Shown here in pieces: positions 6,362 through 13,582 of a stretch of DNA of 16,027 nt. Within the stretch, counting starts at the first letter, position 1, and each line of letters begins with the position of its first letter. The stretch covers positions 21,491-37,517 of the forward strand of contig DUHN01000039.1 in assembly GCA_013330825.1 (NCBI GenBank). The letters are read 5' to 3'. The notes under the pieces were generated by a model. That model was not told the DNA's origin. It did no database searches and saw only the letters and a list, made by a program, of their open reading frames with translations. The DNA is from Candidatus Woesearchaeota archaeon. GTDB taxonomy: Archaea > Nanobdellota > Nanobdellia > Woesearchaeales > GW2011-AR4. Position numbers and translations under genes: made by a program.

Positions 6362-7582
6362 TTATTGTAAGCTGTCGTTGCTGATGAAGAAAGCCTGCAT
6401 GCGCACATAATGCTCTGCGAAATCGCTTAGGATGTCTATCGCTTCTGGACCAAGTGCTTCTTTGGCCGCCAATATCTTCCGGATATCGCCTTTTGTCAAT
6501 GAGCCGATGTCGATCTCATCTTCCTCTTGCCATCTAGCGCTTGATTCGAGTTGCGCCGCAGTAGTCAATTCCACGAGTTTCCCTTCCAGGGAGGCTGTTG
6601 TCATCTTGTGGAGCCTCTCTCCGCATTCCACGAGCTTTTTGAACCGTTGGTTCGCTGTCCCTCCCCTAAGGTCCTCATCCAAAGGAAACTCAAGGACGGG
6701 GACGGGCGCCCCATATAATTTCGTCATCTTCTGAGAGTGTGTTTTCACTCTTTTTATTTCTGATTTTTCCAAATCGGAAACAGGCCTTCCCGCCCCATCA
6801 GTCTGAATCCTGTTGATGACGTACGCACCGACAAGCCCGCCGTACCCTCCGATAATTTTCTCGACGTCGAACATCTGCTCCACCGGGCTGGGTTCCGGTA
6901 TGGTGACCACCGAGCATTTTGCCGCCTTCAGCATGTTGGTGGTATCGAGAAACCGGGAAGCGTAGGTGTCAAGGCTGCCCATGAATTCCCCCTTGAGGAA
7001 GCTGCTGATGTCCGGCCATTTGAGGCCTAAGAGGCCCAATACCCCTTTATTGGTGTTTTTCAAGTTGTATAGCCTGCTGGTCAACAGGGGAGCGGATGTT
7101 ATGAGGTTCCTGAACCCGTCTGTTGGCTCGACGTCAATCACGATGTTTTCTATCCCTTCTTCTGTCGCACGTCTATGGAGCTCTCCAAGAGAGACCAATT
7201 TCCCCACCGTGCTAATGTCTGACGCTATGCCGAACAGAGTCATAAGATCATGGAACTCCACATAACCATAAGCCCCGGGAAACTGCTGGGTATAGTCCGC
7301 GTACGTCTTTCCGGATTCTTTCAAAGGGAGCAGGCTGGTGTATTTCAGCTTATCAACAACCCCCACAGACAAGCCAGGGTAAGCTGTATGTACCAACTGG
7401 TTGCCGGGATATTTCACATTTCTCGCATTGAGGGCTCGTCCAACCGAATGGCCGCCATCGTAATCAAATATGGCAGTCTTTCCGATGTGTTGGGACATGA
7501 ACGCCGCCAAAGCCACTGCGAAAGTGCTTTTGCCCACGCCTCCTTTCCCAACGCAGATGTAGGATGCCATGCCGGGGCTCAT
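6362..7582 (-). CDS. ArsA/Get3-family P-loop ATPase, divergent
   Basis: A 406-residue ATPase of the SIMIBI class. It has the deviant Walker A KGGVGKST (13-20), a switch-I-like FDYDGGHSVGRAL (39-51) in place of the family's DPAHSL, an FPGAYGYVEFHDLM region like the PG-x-E stretch of ArsA, and VIDVEPTDGFRNLI (148-161) in the position of DTAPTGH. SVVTIPEPSPVEQMFDVEKI also matches the ArsA/Get3 core. Such proteins target tail-anchored membrane proteins or drive oxyanion export; here neither an ArsB pump nor a Get partner is nearby. No CxxC zinc pair is seen. The start at 7582 fits a TATA box 26-29 bases upstream; ATG 7570 is an alternative. Less GC-rich than its neighbours. Family fairly sure, substrate unknown; a MinD/ParA relative is the alternative. 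Confidence 0.8.
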   Translation of the reverse strand: MSPGMASYICVGKGGVGKSTFAVALAAFMSQHIGKTAIFDYDGGHSVGRALNARNVKYPGNQLVHTAYPGLSVGVVDKLKYTSLLPLKESGKTYADYTQQFPGAYGYVEFHDLMTLFGIASDISTVGKLVSLGELHRRATEEGIENIVIDVEPTDGFRNLITSAPLLTSRLYNLKNTNKGVLGLLGLKWPDISSFLKGEFMGSLDTYASRFLDTTNMLKAAKCSVVTIPEPSPVEQMFDVEKIIGGYGGLVGAYVINRIQTDGAGRPVSDLEKSEIKRVKTHSQKMTKLYGAPVPVLEFPLDEDLRGGTANQRFKKLVECGERLHKMTTASLEGKLVELTTAAQLESSARWQEEDEIDIGSLTKGDIRKILAAKEALGPEAIDILSDFAEHYVRMQAFFISNDSLQ

Positions 7583-7607
7583 AGTAACTACTGGAGAATA
7601 AATATTT

Positions 7608-7615
7608 CTTTTAAA
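7608..7615 (-). promoter_or_regulatory. TATA box of the ArsA/Get3-like gene
   Basis: The minus strand reads TTTAAAAG, inside the 56-base gap after hef. The spacing to the ATG at 7582 (about 29 bases from the centre) supports a separate, nearly leaderless transcript. Confidence 0.5.
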
Positions 7616-7638
7616 TCTATCTTATTGGGAGTCCATAA

Positions 7639-9885
7639 TCACGTGGAATGGTCATCGTGGTATTCCTCATCCAGCACCCTCTTGATGTCGGCAGCCTTCA
7701 CCTTCCCGATGCCCTCGACGTCCTGCAATTCATACAGGGAAGCATTGGCAAGATTCCTGATGGACTTGAAGTGCTTCAACAACGGCTTCGCAAGGACTGG
7801 GCCGACGCCGGGCAGCGCGGACACCACGTACTCCTGCTGCTGCGTCAATGACAACGGCTTCCTGCCTGCGTGCCAGGAGAACTCGCGGCCGACTTCTTCC
7901 TGTTCCCGTTTGGCGATGATCCTCAGCAGCGAGGCGGTCTCCTTCGCGTTCCTCGTCTGCAGGATGGGGATGCCGTAGCTCACGGCGATGGTGGCCAGCA
8001 TGCCCTGGATGGCATGGGGGTGCACCCCTCTCACCGCGTAGATGTCTTCCGTGCCCTCGATCAGTATCATGGGGCGCTCGAACGAGTTTTTCAAATCCTT
8101 CACCTGCTGCAACAGCCGGCCATCAATGATGCTCTCGACAAAGTCGTCCACTTTCTTGAACTCGACGCCCACGCGGGAGCTGAGGATGTAGTCGGCGTGC
8201 GGCAATGTCTCCATCCTGACGATAACGTCGTTCTCCGCCAAGTCCCTGATGACGCCGGAGCCCTTCTCGCGGTAATCGGCATAGATGATTATCTCCTCCT
8301 TCAGGTATGAAACCAGTGATTCCGGCCGTGGTTCCGGTTTCCCGTTCGTGTGCTGCGGGCGCAATTCAAAGCCGATGTCCTTTTTCAGGATCTGGAGATT
8401 GCGGTGCATCTTCTTCTCCTTGTTGGCCGCGACCCAGCGGTAGGCCTCGTCCCGCGTGTCCTTGGTCATGAGGATGGTGACCGAGCCCTTGTCCAGCCGT
8501 CCCGTCCTCCCCCTCCTCTGGATCTGGCGGATGGCCGAAGGGACAGGCTCGTAGAAAATCACCCGGTCGACCTTCGGGATGTCCAGCCCTTCCTCCCCGA
8601 TGGAGGTGGCCACCAGCACGTTGAAGAAGCCGTTGCGGAAGTCCTCGATTATCTGCTTCTGCTCTTTCTGGGAGAGGCCGGTCTCTCCTTTCTTCTGCTG
8701 GCCGACGAATATCCGGGCGGAGACGCCGTGGATATTGTTCAGCTTCTCGACGATGTCAAGGGCGTTGTCCCGGTACTGGTTGAAGACCATGACTTTCGCG
8801 GATGTGTTCTCCCTGATGATCTTCTCCAGGAGATGCTGCAGCTCGACGAGCTTGGGATGCTCGATCTTCTCCCCGAAGAGCTGGTCCGCCCTGAGCACGG
8901 CTGTCTTGAAGTGCTCGTCCGCGACGACATTCTTGATGGCCTTGGACGACCCTGAACGGGCTTCCTCATAGATCTTCCCGATGTATTTCTGCAATGCCGC
9001 CACGCCCTGCGTCTCCACCAGCTCCAGCGCATGCCCGACTTTCATGATCTCGGCGAGGATGGAGATGCCCTGCAGCACCGAGAAATCGCTGTCACCCTGG
9101 GAAAGCCGCGACCGCAGCTCCGCCTGCATGGCCAACAGGTCTGACTTGTTGGTCACCGAGACATCCTTCCTCTGGAGAAGGCCGAGGCCTTTCAGCTTCT
9201 GCATGCGGCTCTTCAGGAACTCCTGGAAGGGCCTCTGGACATTCCCCAACACCGGAGGGAGCTGGACCTTCACCCAGTCGATCTCCATCTCCTGCACGTA
9301 GGGCCTGACGTCCGGGTCGCTGTCCGTCCGCACCTCGACGGCCTCAATGAAGAGGTTCTGGCAGACGTCCTTGATCTCCTCCATGGCCGTGCCGGGGGAG
9401 GCGGTCATGCCAGCGATGCGCGGATACCGCGCCAGCTTGTGGTATTGCGAGGCGATGAAGACATAGGAGTAGTTGCCCACCGCGCGGTGCGCCTCATCGA
9501 AGCCCAGCAGGGAGACCTCCTCAAGCCTTATCTTCCTGGAGATGATGTCATTCTCCAGGCCCTGGGGGGTGGAAAAGATGATTGACGCGTCCTTCCAGAG
9601 CAGCCCCCTCCTTTCCGGGGAGACGAGGCCGGTGAAGATGGCCATCCTCTCCTCCGGCATCTCGAAATGCTGCCTGAACACCGCGTGATACTGGTCAATC
9701 AGGGGCTTGGTGGGGCCGATAAGGAGGATTTTGGAGCTCGGATACTGCGCCAGCCGCTGGGCCGCGAGCATGAGGAAGATGTTGGTCTTGCCCATGCCGG
9801 TCGGCAGCACGATCAGGGTGTTCTTCTGGGCAGCGGTGGCTAGGATGGTCTCCTGATACAGACGCGGCGTGAAGCCCTTGATCAT
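7639..9885 (-). CDS. hef: Hef-type helicase-nuclease (FANCM/XPF family)
   Basis: A 748-residue protein that acts on stalled or branched replication forks. The helicase part has LPTGMGKT (27-34), the DEAH box in FDEAHRAVGNYSY (D130-H133), TASPG (161-165), ATSIGEEGLDIP (426-437) and QIQRRGRTGR (454-463). An XPF-type nuclease domain follows (about 531-655) with YADYREKGSG, HADYILSSRVGVEFKKVDDF and the helix ESIIDGRLL. Two helix-hairpin-helix motifs close it (LPGVGPVLAKPLL and VEGIGKVKAADI). Length and order are those of archaeal Hef. The nuclease motif, usually ERK-x3-D, reads EFK-x3-D here (E575, K577, D581 kept; R replaced by F). The ATG at 9885 follows a TATA-like box by about 25 bases. Confidence 0.95.
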   Translation of the reverse strand: MIKGFTPRLYQETILATAAQKNTLIVLPTGMGKTNIFLMLAAQRLAQYPSSKILLIGPTKPLIDQYHAVFRQHFEMPEERMAIFTGLVSPERRGLLWKDASIIFSTPQGLENDIISRKIRLEEVSLLGFDEAHRAVGNYSYVFIASQYHKLARYPRIAGMTASPGTAMEEIKDVCQNLFIEAVEVRTDSDPDVRPYVQEMEIDWVKVQLPPVLGNVQRPFQEFLKSRMQKLKGLGLLQRKDVSVTNKSDLLAMQAELRSRLSQGDSDFSVLQGISILAEIMKVGHALELVETQGVAALQKYIGKIYEEARSGSSKAIKNVVADEHFKTAVLRADQLFGEKIEHPKLVELQHLLEKIIRENTSAKVMVFNQYRDNALDIVEKLNNIHGVSARIFVGQQKKGETGLSQKEQKQIIEDFRNGFFNVLVATSIGEEGLDIPKVDRVIFYEPVPSAIRQIQRRGRTGRLDKGSVTILMTKDTRDEAYRWVAANKEKKMHRNLQILKKDIGFELRPQHTNGKPEPRPESLVSYLKEEIIIYADYREKGSGVIRDLAENDVIVRMETLPHADYILSSRVGVEFKKVDDFVESIIDGRLLQQVKDLKNSFERPMILIEGTEDIYAVRGVHPHAIQGMLATIAVSYGIPILQTRNAKETASLLRIIAKREQEEVGREFSWHAGRKPLSLTQQQEYVVSALPGVGPVLAKPLLKHFKSIRNLANASLYELQDVEGIGKVKAADIKRVLDEEYHDDHST

Positions 9886-9905
9886 GCCCTGAGTATGTTT
9901 TTTGG

Positions 9906-9914
9906 CCTTATTAA
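9906..9914 (-). promoter_or_regulatory. TATA-like box of hef
   Basis: CTTAATAAG on the minus strand, centred about 25 bases before the hef ATG at 9885, predicts a leaderless transcript. Confidence 0.45.
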
Positions 9915-9959
9915 GCTTGCTCCGGTGGGTGGCCAGTGGGTTATCTTGCCAGCCAAAAA

Positions 9960-10451
9960 TCAGCTAATATGCTCTAAAAATCCCTCCAATGAGGAAGCAG
10001 CTACGGTTTCTGGCTCACCCCTTATTCTCGAATCACGAGCCACATCTTCGTGAAGGTACCCCTTTTCATTTATTTCTTTGGCAATCCTATCCGCATGCTC
10101 GCTACTCCATTCAAGAAAGCTTATTTTTCTGTAAAACCGCGTACTTCCGTGTATACAGTCTAAAAGCTGGATGGTGCCGGTGGATCTTGGGATGCTTCTC
10201 TCTGAAAACTCTATCAGTTTGCTGGCGTTATCCTCGTTAGTTACCAAACAACGGCTCCCATACTGGATCATGTGCCTGTTTTTCGGCCTTAGGAAGTCTT
10301 GGACGCAGCTTAATGCCTGATTGTACCGCCAGATGCCTTCCTCGGATTGGACATTAGGATTAAAGGGCCCTTCCAGCAGGCCTCCAAAACCTATCCTGCC
10401 GAAATAGAGGCACAATTCAGTTCGGACAACCATGAGAGGGGGTTTGTCCAT
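9960..10451 (-). CDS. Hypothetical protein, 163 residues
   Basis: I do not recognise this protein. The chain begins MDKPPLMVVRTELCLYFGR, with a possible beta strand at VVRTELCLYFGR, then Gly-rich FGGLLEGPFNP, several Trp and Cys residues, and an acidic end (SSLEGFLEHIS). No membrane segment or signal peptide is visible. Two TATA-like boxes lie upstream: one at 10471-10480 fits the ATG at 10451, another at 10455-10462 fits an ATG at 10433 (MVVRTEL...), so the start is uncertain by 6 residues. Base composition is more AT-rich than the neighbouring hef, as for other orphan genes here. The fact that promoter and frame agree supports a real gene. Confidence 0.65.
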   Translation of the reverse strand: MDKPPLMVVRTELCLYFGRIGFGGLLEGPFNPNVQSEEGIWRYNQALSCVQDFLRPKNRHMIQYGSRCLVTNEDNASKLIEFSERSIPRSTGTIQLLDCIHGSTRFYRKISFLEWSSEHADRIAKEINEKGYLHEDVARDSRIRGEPETVAASSLEGFLEHIS

Positions 10452-10454
10452 AAA

Positions 10455-10480
10455 TATTTAAATTTAACCACTTTTTAATA
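10455..10480 (-). promoter_or_regulatory. Two TATA-like boxes of the 163-residue unknown gene
   Basis: TTTAAATA (10455-10462) is centred 26 bases before an ATG at 10433, and TATTAAAAAG (10471-10480) about 25 bases before the ATG at 10451. Either could give a leaderless transcript, so the promoter pair leaves the translation start open. Confidence 0.45.
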
Positions 10481-10521
10481 ACAACCAAGATAGCCAAGGA
10501 GGGATATCATCAATGATAATG

Positions 10522-10529
10522 TTTAAAAT
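10522..10529 (+). promoter_or_regulatory. TATA box of the tRNA-Gly gene
   Basis: TTTAAAAT is centred about 28 bases before the first base of the mature tRNA, the expected archaeal promoter position. Confidence 0.55.
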
Positions 10530-10553
10530 CATCCGCCATGTCCCTTTCCATAT

Positions 10554-10671
10554 ACGGCAGTGGTCTAGTGGTATGATCCGAGCTTCCCAAGCCTTCAAGG
10601 CAGGGCCGAGAAGGGCCTGACGACGAAGTCGGCAAGAGCTTGTGGTCCGGGTTCGATTCCCGGCTGCCGTA
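10554..10671 (+). tRNA. tRNA-Gly (anticodon CCC) with a 47-base intron
   Basis: The ends pair as a 7-base-pair acceptor stem, ACGGCAG (10554-10560) with CTGCCGT (10664-10670), followed by discriminator A; no CCA is encoded. The D arm carries AGTGGTA, the anticodon loop is TTCCCAA with anticodon CCC at 10586-10588, and the T arm is CCGGG-TTCGATT-CCCGG (10647-10663). The 5' anticodon stem CGAGC (10579-10583) pairs with GCTTG at 10638-10642, not with the adjacent bases, so an intron must lie between positions 37 and 38. The spliced tRNA would be 71 bases. A1-U72 is unusual, since glycine tRNAs normally begin with G1-C72. Confidence 0.93.
10590..10636 (+). other. Intron of tRNA-Gly(CCC) with a relaxed bulge-helix-bulge fold
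   Basis: The intron sits at the canonical 37/38 site. A bulge-helix-bulge can be drawn by pairing tRNA bases 32-35 (UUCC) with GGCA (10631-10634), giving three pairs and one U-C mismatch. Next to it GCCTTC at the 5' end of the intron pairs with GAAGTC (10625-10630), with one C-U mismatch. Because AGC is repeated at both ends, the splice site could shift by up to three bases without changing the product. Confidence 0.75.
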
Positions 10672-10696
10672 TTTTCATTCTGCGCATCACGATATC

Positions 10697-10704
10697 TTTA
10701 AATA
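10697..10704 (+). promoter_or_regulatory. TATA box of the AAA+/VWA operon
   Basis: TTTAAATA predicts transcription from about 10727 and a short leader that contains GGAGG at 10741-10745. Confidence 0.55.
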
Positions 10705-10750
10705 AAAGGCGGCTATTACCTCTCCCTTTTGATTTTTCATGGAGGCCAAC

Positions 10751-11689
10751 ATGATAACAGACACTTTACGCAAGAGATTGCTGGAAAAGGACGACCCGTT
10801 CACGGACATCCTCGGGCAGGAGCAGGCGAAGCAGGCGGTGAAATCCTCCCTGCTCGCTGGCAGGCACATCATCATCATAGGGCCGCCGGGCATCGGCAAG
10901 ACCACCTTGGCGAAGAACATCTCCCATCTCCTCGGGAAGGGCGCCCCCTTCATCCGCATACAGGGCAGCCCGGACCTCTCTGTCGAGGACCTGCTGGGGG
11001 ACATCGACCCCGTCAAGGCGCTGAAGTTCGGACCGACGAGCACGGAGGCGTTCACCAAGGGCAAGATCTTCAAGGCGGACAAGGGGGTGCTGTTCTTCGA
11101 CGAGCTCAACCGCTGCGCTGAAAAGCTGCAGAACGCGCTGCTGCAGGTGCTGGAGGAGGGCACGGCCACGATCGGCAGCTATGATGTCGATTTCGGCATC
11201 GATTTCCTGTTCATCGCCACGATGAACCCGGAAGACTCATCGACGGAGAAGCTCTCTGACGTGCTGCTCGACCGGTTCGACCTCATCTACATGGGCTATC
11301 CGGAATCGCTTGACATCGAGAAGAGGATCGTGCGGGAGAAAGGCGAGAAGCTGTGCAACGTGCCGGAGAAGATGCTCACCCTGATGGCATATTTCATCCG
11401 CATGCTCCGCCAATCGGACAAGCTCGAGAAGAAGCCCTCTGTCCGCGCGACCCTGGGGCTGTACGAGCGCTCGCAGGCGAACGCGCTGCTCGAGAAGCGC
11501 ACGGACGTCGCGTTCGGGGACATCAAGGCAGTCCTGCTCTCGGTGCTCGCGCACCGCATACGGCTGAAGCCGTCGTCACGCTACCTCATTTCCCCGTCCG
11601 AATTCGTGGCGCAGGAGTTCGAGCGCCACGTGCAGGAGGCGCAGTGGGAGGAAGGCGAAAGCCCGGAAGAACCGGGTGGTCGCTTTTGA
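10751..11689 (+). CDS. AAA+ ATPase of the MoxR / magnesium chelatase subunit I type
   Basis: A 312-residue AAA+ ATPase. It has Walker A GPPGIGKT (44-51), Walker B GVLFFDELNRC (112-122), sensor 1 FIATMNPED (N159) and the arginine finger region LLDRFDLIYM (R175), all in the usual order, with SVRATLGLYERSQANALLEKR in the C-terminal lid. Such ATPases form rings that remodel a client with the help of a VWA partner, here the next gene, which overlaps by 14 bases. I chose the ATG at 10751 because GGAGG ends 5 bases before it; the ATG at 10739 would place that sequence inside the gene. No chelatase large subunit (BchH/CobN) is in the window, so a porphyrin or cobalamin role is not supported; MoxR-like chaperoning is an equal alternative. 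Confidence 0.9.
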   Translation: MITDTLRKRLLEKDDPFTDILGQEQAKQAVKSSLLAGRHIIIIGPPGIGKTTLAKNISHLLGKGAPFIRIQGSPDLSVEDLLGDIDPVKALKFGPTSTEAFTKGKIFKADKGVLFFDELNRCAEKLQNALLQVLEEGTATIGSYDVDFGIDFLFIATMNPEDSSTEKLSDVLLDRFDLIYMGYPESLDIEKRIVREKGEKLCNVPEKMLTLMAYFIRMLRQSDKLEKKPSVRATLGLYERSQANALLEKRTDVAFGDIKAVLLSVLAHRIRLKPSSRYLISPSEFVAQEFERHVQEAQWEEGESPEEPGGRF

Positions 11690-12860
11690 CAGCCCGGCGG
11701 CTGTCGAAAAACTTGAGCGGATAGAGGAAGCGGACGGCAAGCTTTCGTCGCAGGACGAGGAGAGGAAGCTCATGCACTCCGTGCTCGAGAACGACAAGGC
11801 TTCACTCGACGCGGGCAAGCTCATCAACGAGTCCTTCAACCGCGGCCTCTCGTCCTTCACCCCGGACATGATGTTCGCGCAGATGGTGAAGAACTACTCC
11901 ATCGCGAAGCAGATCTACGGGGAGACGCTCATCAAGCTCGCGTCCGGCTACAACCCCGACTACATCAGGAAGAACATCGGCATCCCGGAGTTCAGGAAGG
12001 AGCTCCGGCAGCGGATAGCGCAGACGCACCAGGAGCTGGAGCATCAGGGCCTGGTGACGGGAGAGGGGAATTTCTCAGAGCAGGGCGTCACCCTCGCCTC
12101 GCTGGTGCTGTACACCGAGGAGCTGGACCACCTCATCTCGCACGGCCTGGCCGGGGAGAAGGCCAACAAGGAGAAGTTCCTCTACGGCGCCCGGGAAGGG
12201 GTCAAGGATTTCAGGAAAGGGGACCGGTACCGGGACATCGCCTTGAGGAAGTCGCTCAAAAAGGCCATCCGGAGGTCGCATCGGACGCTCGCGCCAGAGG
12301 ATCTCCAGTCCTTCGAGAAGGAGAGCAGGGGGAAGGCGTGCATCATCTACGCGCTCGACGCCTCCGGCTCGATGAAGGGGAAGAAGCTCGAGGCGTGCAA
12401 GAAAGCGGGCATCGCGCTGGCGTACAAGGCCATCTCGGAGAAGGACAACGTCGGGCTGATGGTCTTCGGCTCAGACGTCAAGGAGACCGTGGAGCCGACG
12501 CAGGACTTCATGCGGCTGCTGCTGGCCATCACCAAGGCGAAGGCATCGCGGGAGACTGACATTGCCGCGACATTGCAGAAGGCCATCGAGCTGTTCCCTT
12601 CCGGAGAGATGACCAAGCACCTCATCCTCATCACGGACGCCCTGCCGACCAAGGGGGCGGAGCCGGAGAAGCTGACGCTCGAGGGGGCCTCCAAGGCGAG
12701 GAATGCGGGCATCACCGTCTCGGTCATCGGCATCAGCCTCGATGAGAGGGGCAAGGAGCTGGCGCAGAAGGTCTCCACCATCGGGAACGGGCGCCTGTGG
12801 GTGGTCGGCGAGTCTGACAATTACGACCAGATTGTGCTGCAGGAGTACCATGCCATCTGA
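11676..12860 (+). CDS. VWA-domain protein, magnesium chelatase subunit D-like
   Basis: A 394-residue protein that likely partners the preceding AAA+ ATPase. The C-terminal half is a von Willebrand A domain with a complete metal-ion site: DASGS (D228, S230, S232), T294 in SRETDIAATL and D321 in LITDALPTKG. The N-terminal half (about 1-215) is helical and charged, with no family I can name, and may bind the ATPase or the client. The AAA+ lid and this start overlap by 14 bases, so the pair is translationally coupled. The start is a GTG at 11676, preceded by GGAAG. It is not a full BchD, because it lacks the AAA+ domain that true BchD carries. The pair looks like the archaeal I/D-type pairs whose substrate is unknown. 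Confidence 0.87.
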   Translation: MVAFDSPAAVEKLERIEEADGKLSSQDEERKLMHSVLENDKASLDAGKLINESFNRGLSSFTPDMMFAQMVKNYSIAKQIYGETLIKLASGYNPDYIRKNIGIPEFRKELRQRIAQTHQELEHQGLVTGEGNFSEQGVTLASLVLYTEELDHLISHGLAGEKANKEKFLYGAREGVKDFRKGDRYRDIALRKSLKKAIRRSHRTLAPEDLQSFEKESRGKACIIYALDASGSMKGKKLEACKKAGIALAYKAISEKDNVGLMVFGSDVKETVEPTQDFMRLLLAITKAKASRETDIAATLQKAIELFPSGEMTKHLILITDALPTKGAEPEKLTLEGASKARNAGITVSVIGISLDERGKELAQKVSTIGNGRLWVVGESDNYDQIVLQEYHAI

Positions 12861-12872
12861 GGGGACAATTAC

Positions 12873-12880
12873 CTTTAAAA
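12873..12880 (+). promoter_or_regulatory. TATA box of the metallophosphoesterase gene
   Basis: CTTTAAAA is centred 26 bases before the ATG at 12903 and predicts a leaderless transcript separate from the AAA+/VWA operon. Confidence 0.5.
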
Positions 12881-12902
12881 TCCCCAAAATATTCCTTCTC
12901 CC

Positions 12903-13505
12903 ATGAAACTCCTCGTCTTCACCGACACCCACAATTCCCGGAAGGCGCTGAAGAATGTGGCTGCGCTGTGCAGGAAGCAGGAGCCTGATGCCATTGTGTG
13001 CTGCGGGGACATCTCCATCTTCGAGATGAACCTCGGCAAGACTATCAGGTTCCTTGCCGGCCTCAAGAAGCCGCTCATCATCGTCAACGGCAACCACGAA
13101 GGGGAAAGGAGCATGGCGAAGCTGTGCAGGAGAGTTCCCAATGCCCATTTCGTCCATGACTCTAATGAGATCATCGGCGATGTCCTGTTCCTTGGCTACG
13201 GCGGCGACGGCTTCTCTGTCATCGATCCTGCCTTCGTGAAGGTGTCCAAGTCCCTCGAGAGAATCATCAAGGCGAACAGGGGGAAGAAGGTTGTGCTCGT
13301 GACCCATGCCCCTCCCTACGGCACGAGGCTGGACAAGGTGTTCGGCAGCCATTCCGGCAACAAGAGCATCAGGAAGTTCGTGGAGAGATGGCAGCCCGCC
13401 TATCATTTCTGCGGCCACATCCACGAGAACTCCGGGAAGCAGGACAGGATCGGGAAAACGATTGTGGTGAACGCGGGGCCGTTCGGGAAGATGGTGAAGG
13501 TATAG
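12903..13505 (+). CDS. Calcineurin-like metallophosphoesterase
   Basis: A 200-residue phosphoesterase of the calcineurin-like superfamily. The metal-binding motifs are all there in order: DTH (D8, H10), CGD (D36), GNHE (N64, H65), THAPP (H135) and GHIHE (H172, H174). No membrane segment or signal peptide is seen, so it should be cytosolic. The size and motif spacing fit the small archaeal phosphoesterases that include YfcE/MJ0936-type enzymes and Icc-related proteins, which hydrolyse phosphodiesters or phosphomonoesters; which substrate it uses cannot be told from sequence. It starts 42 bases after the VWA gene with its own promoter. Confidence 0.92.
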   Translation: MKLLVFTDTHNSRKALKNVAALCRKQEPDAIVCCGDISIFEMNLGKTIRFLAGLKKPLIIVNGNHEGERSMAKLCRRVPNAHFVHDSNEIIGDVLFLGYGGDGFSVIDPAFVKVSKSLERIIKANRGKKVVLVTHAPPYGTRLDKVFGSHSGNKSIRKFVERWQPAYHFCGHIHENSGKQDRIGKTIVVNAGPFGKMVKV

Positions 13506-13552
13506 GCAGGTTTTCCGGAAGCACGGCGGACAATTTTTGCCGCATCCAAAAA

Positions 13553-13560
13553 TATTTAAA
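13553..13560 (+). promoter_or_regulatory. TATA box of the 166-residue unknown gene
   Basis: TATTTAAA is centred 26 bases before the ATG at 13583, which supports this start over a longer frame reaching back to 13388. Confidence 0.55.
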
Positions 13561-13582
13561 CATCTTAGCGTTTTATTTTCCC

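Noticed and set aside
7250..7978. 242-codon plus-strand frame across the ArsA-like and hef genes
   Set aside because: Spans the gap and the antisense of two recognised genes, with no family motif.
10739..10750. ATG at 10739 as the start of the AAA+ ATPase
   Set aside because: The GGAGG at 10741-10745 is ideally placed for the ATG at 10751 and would fall inside the coding frame otherwise; not fully excluded.
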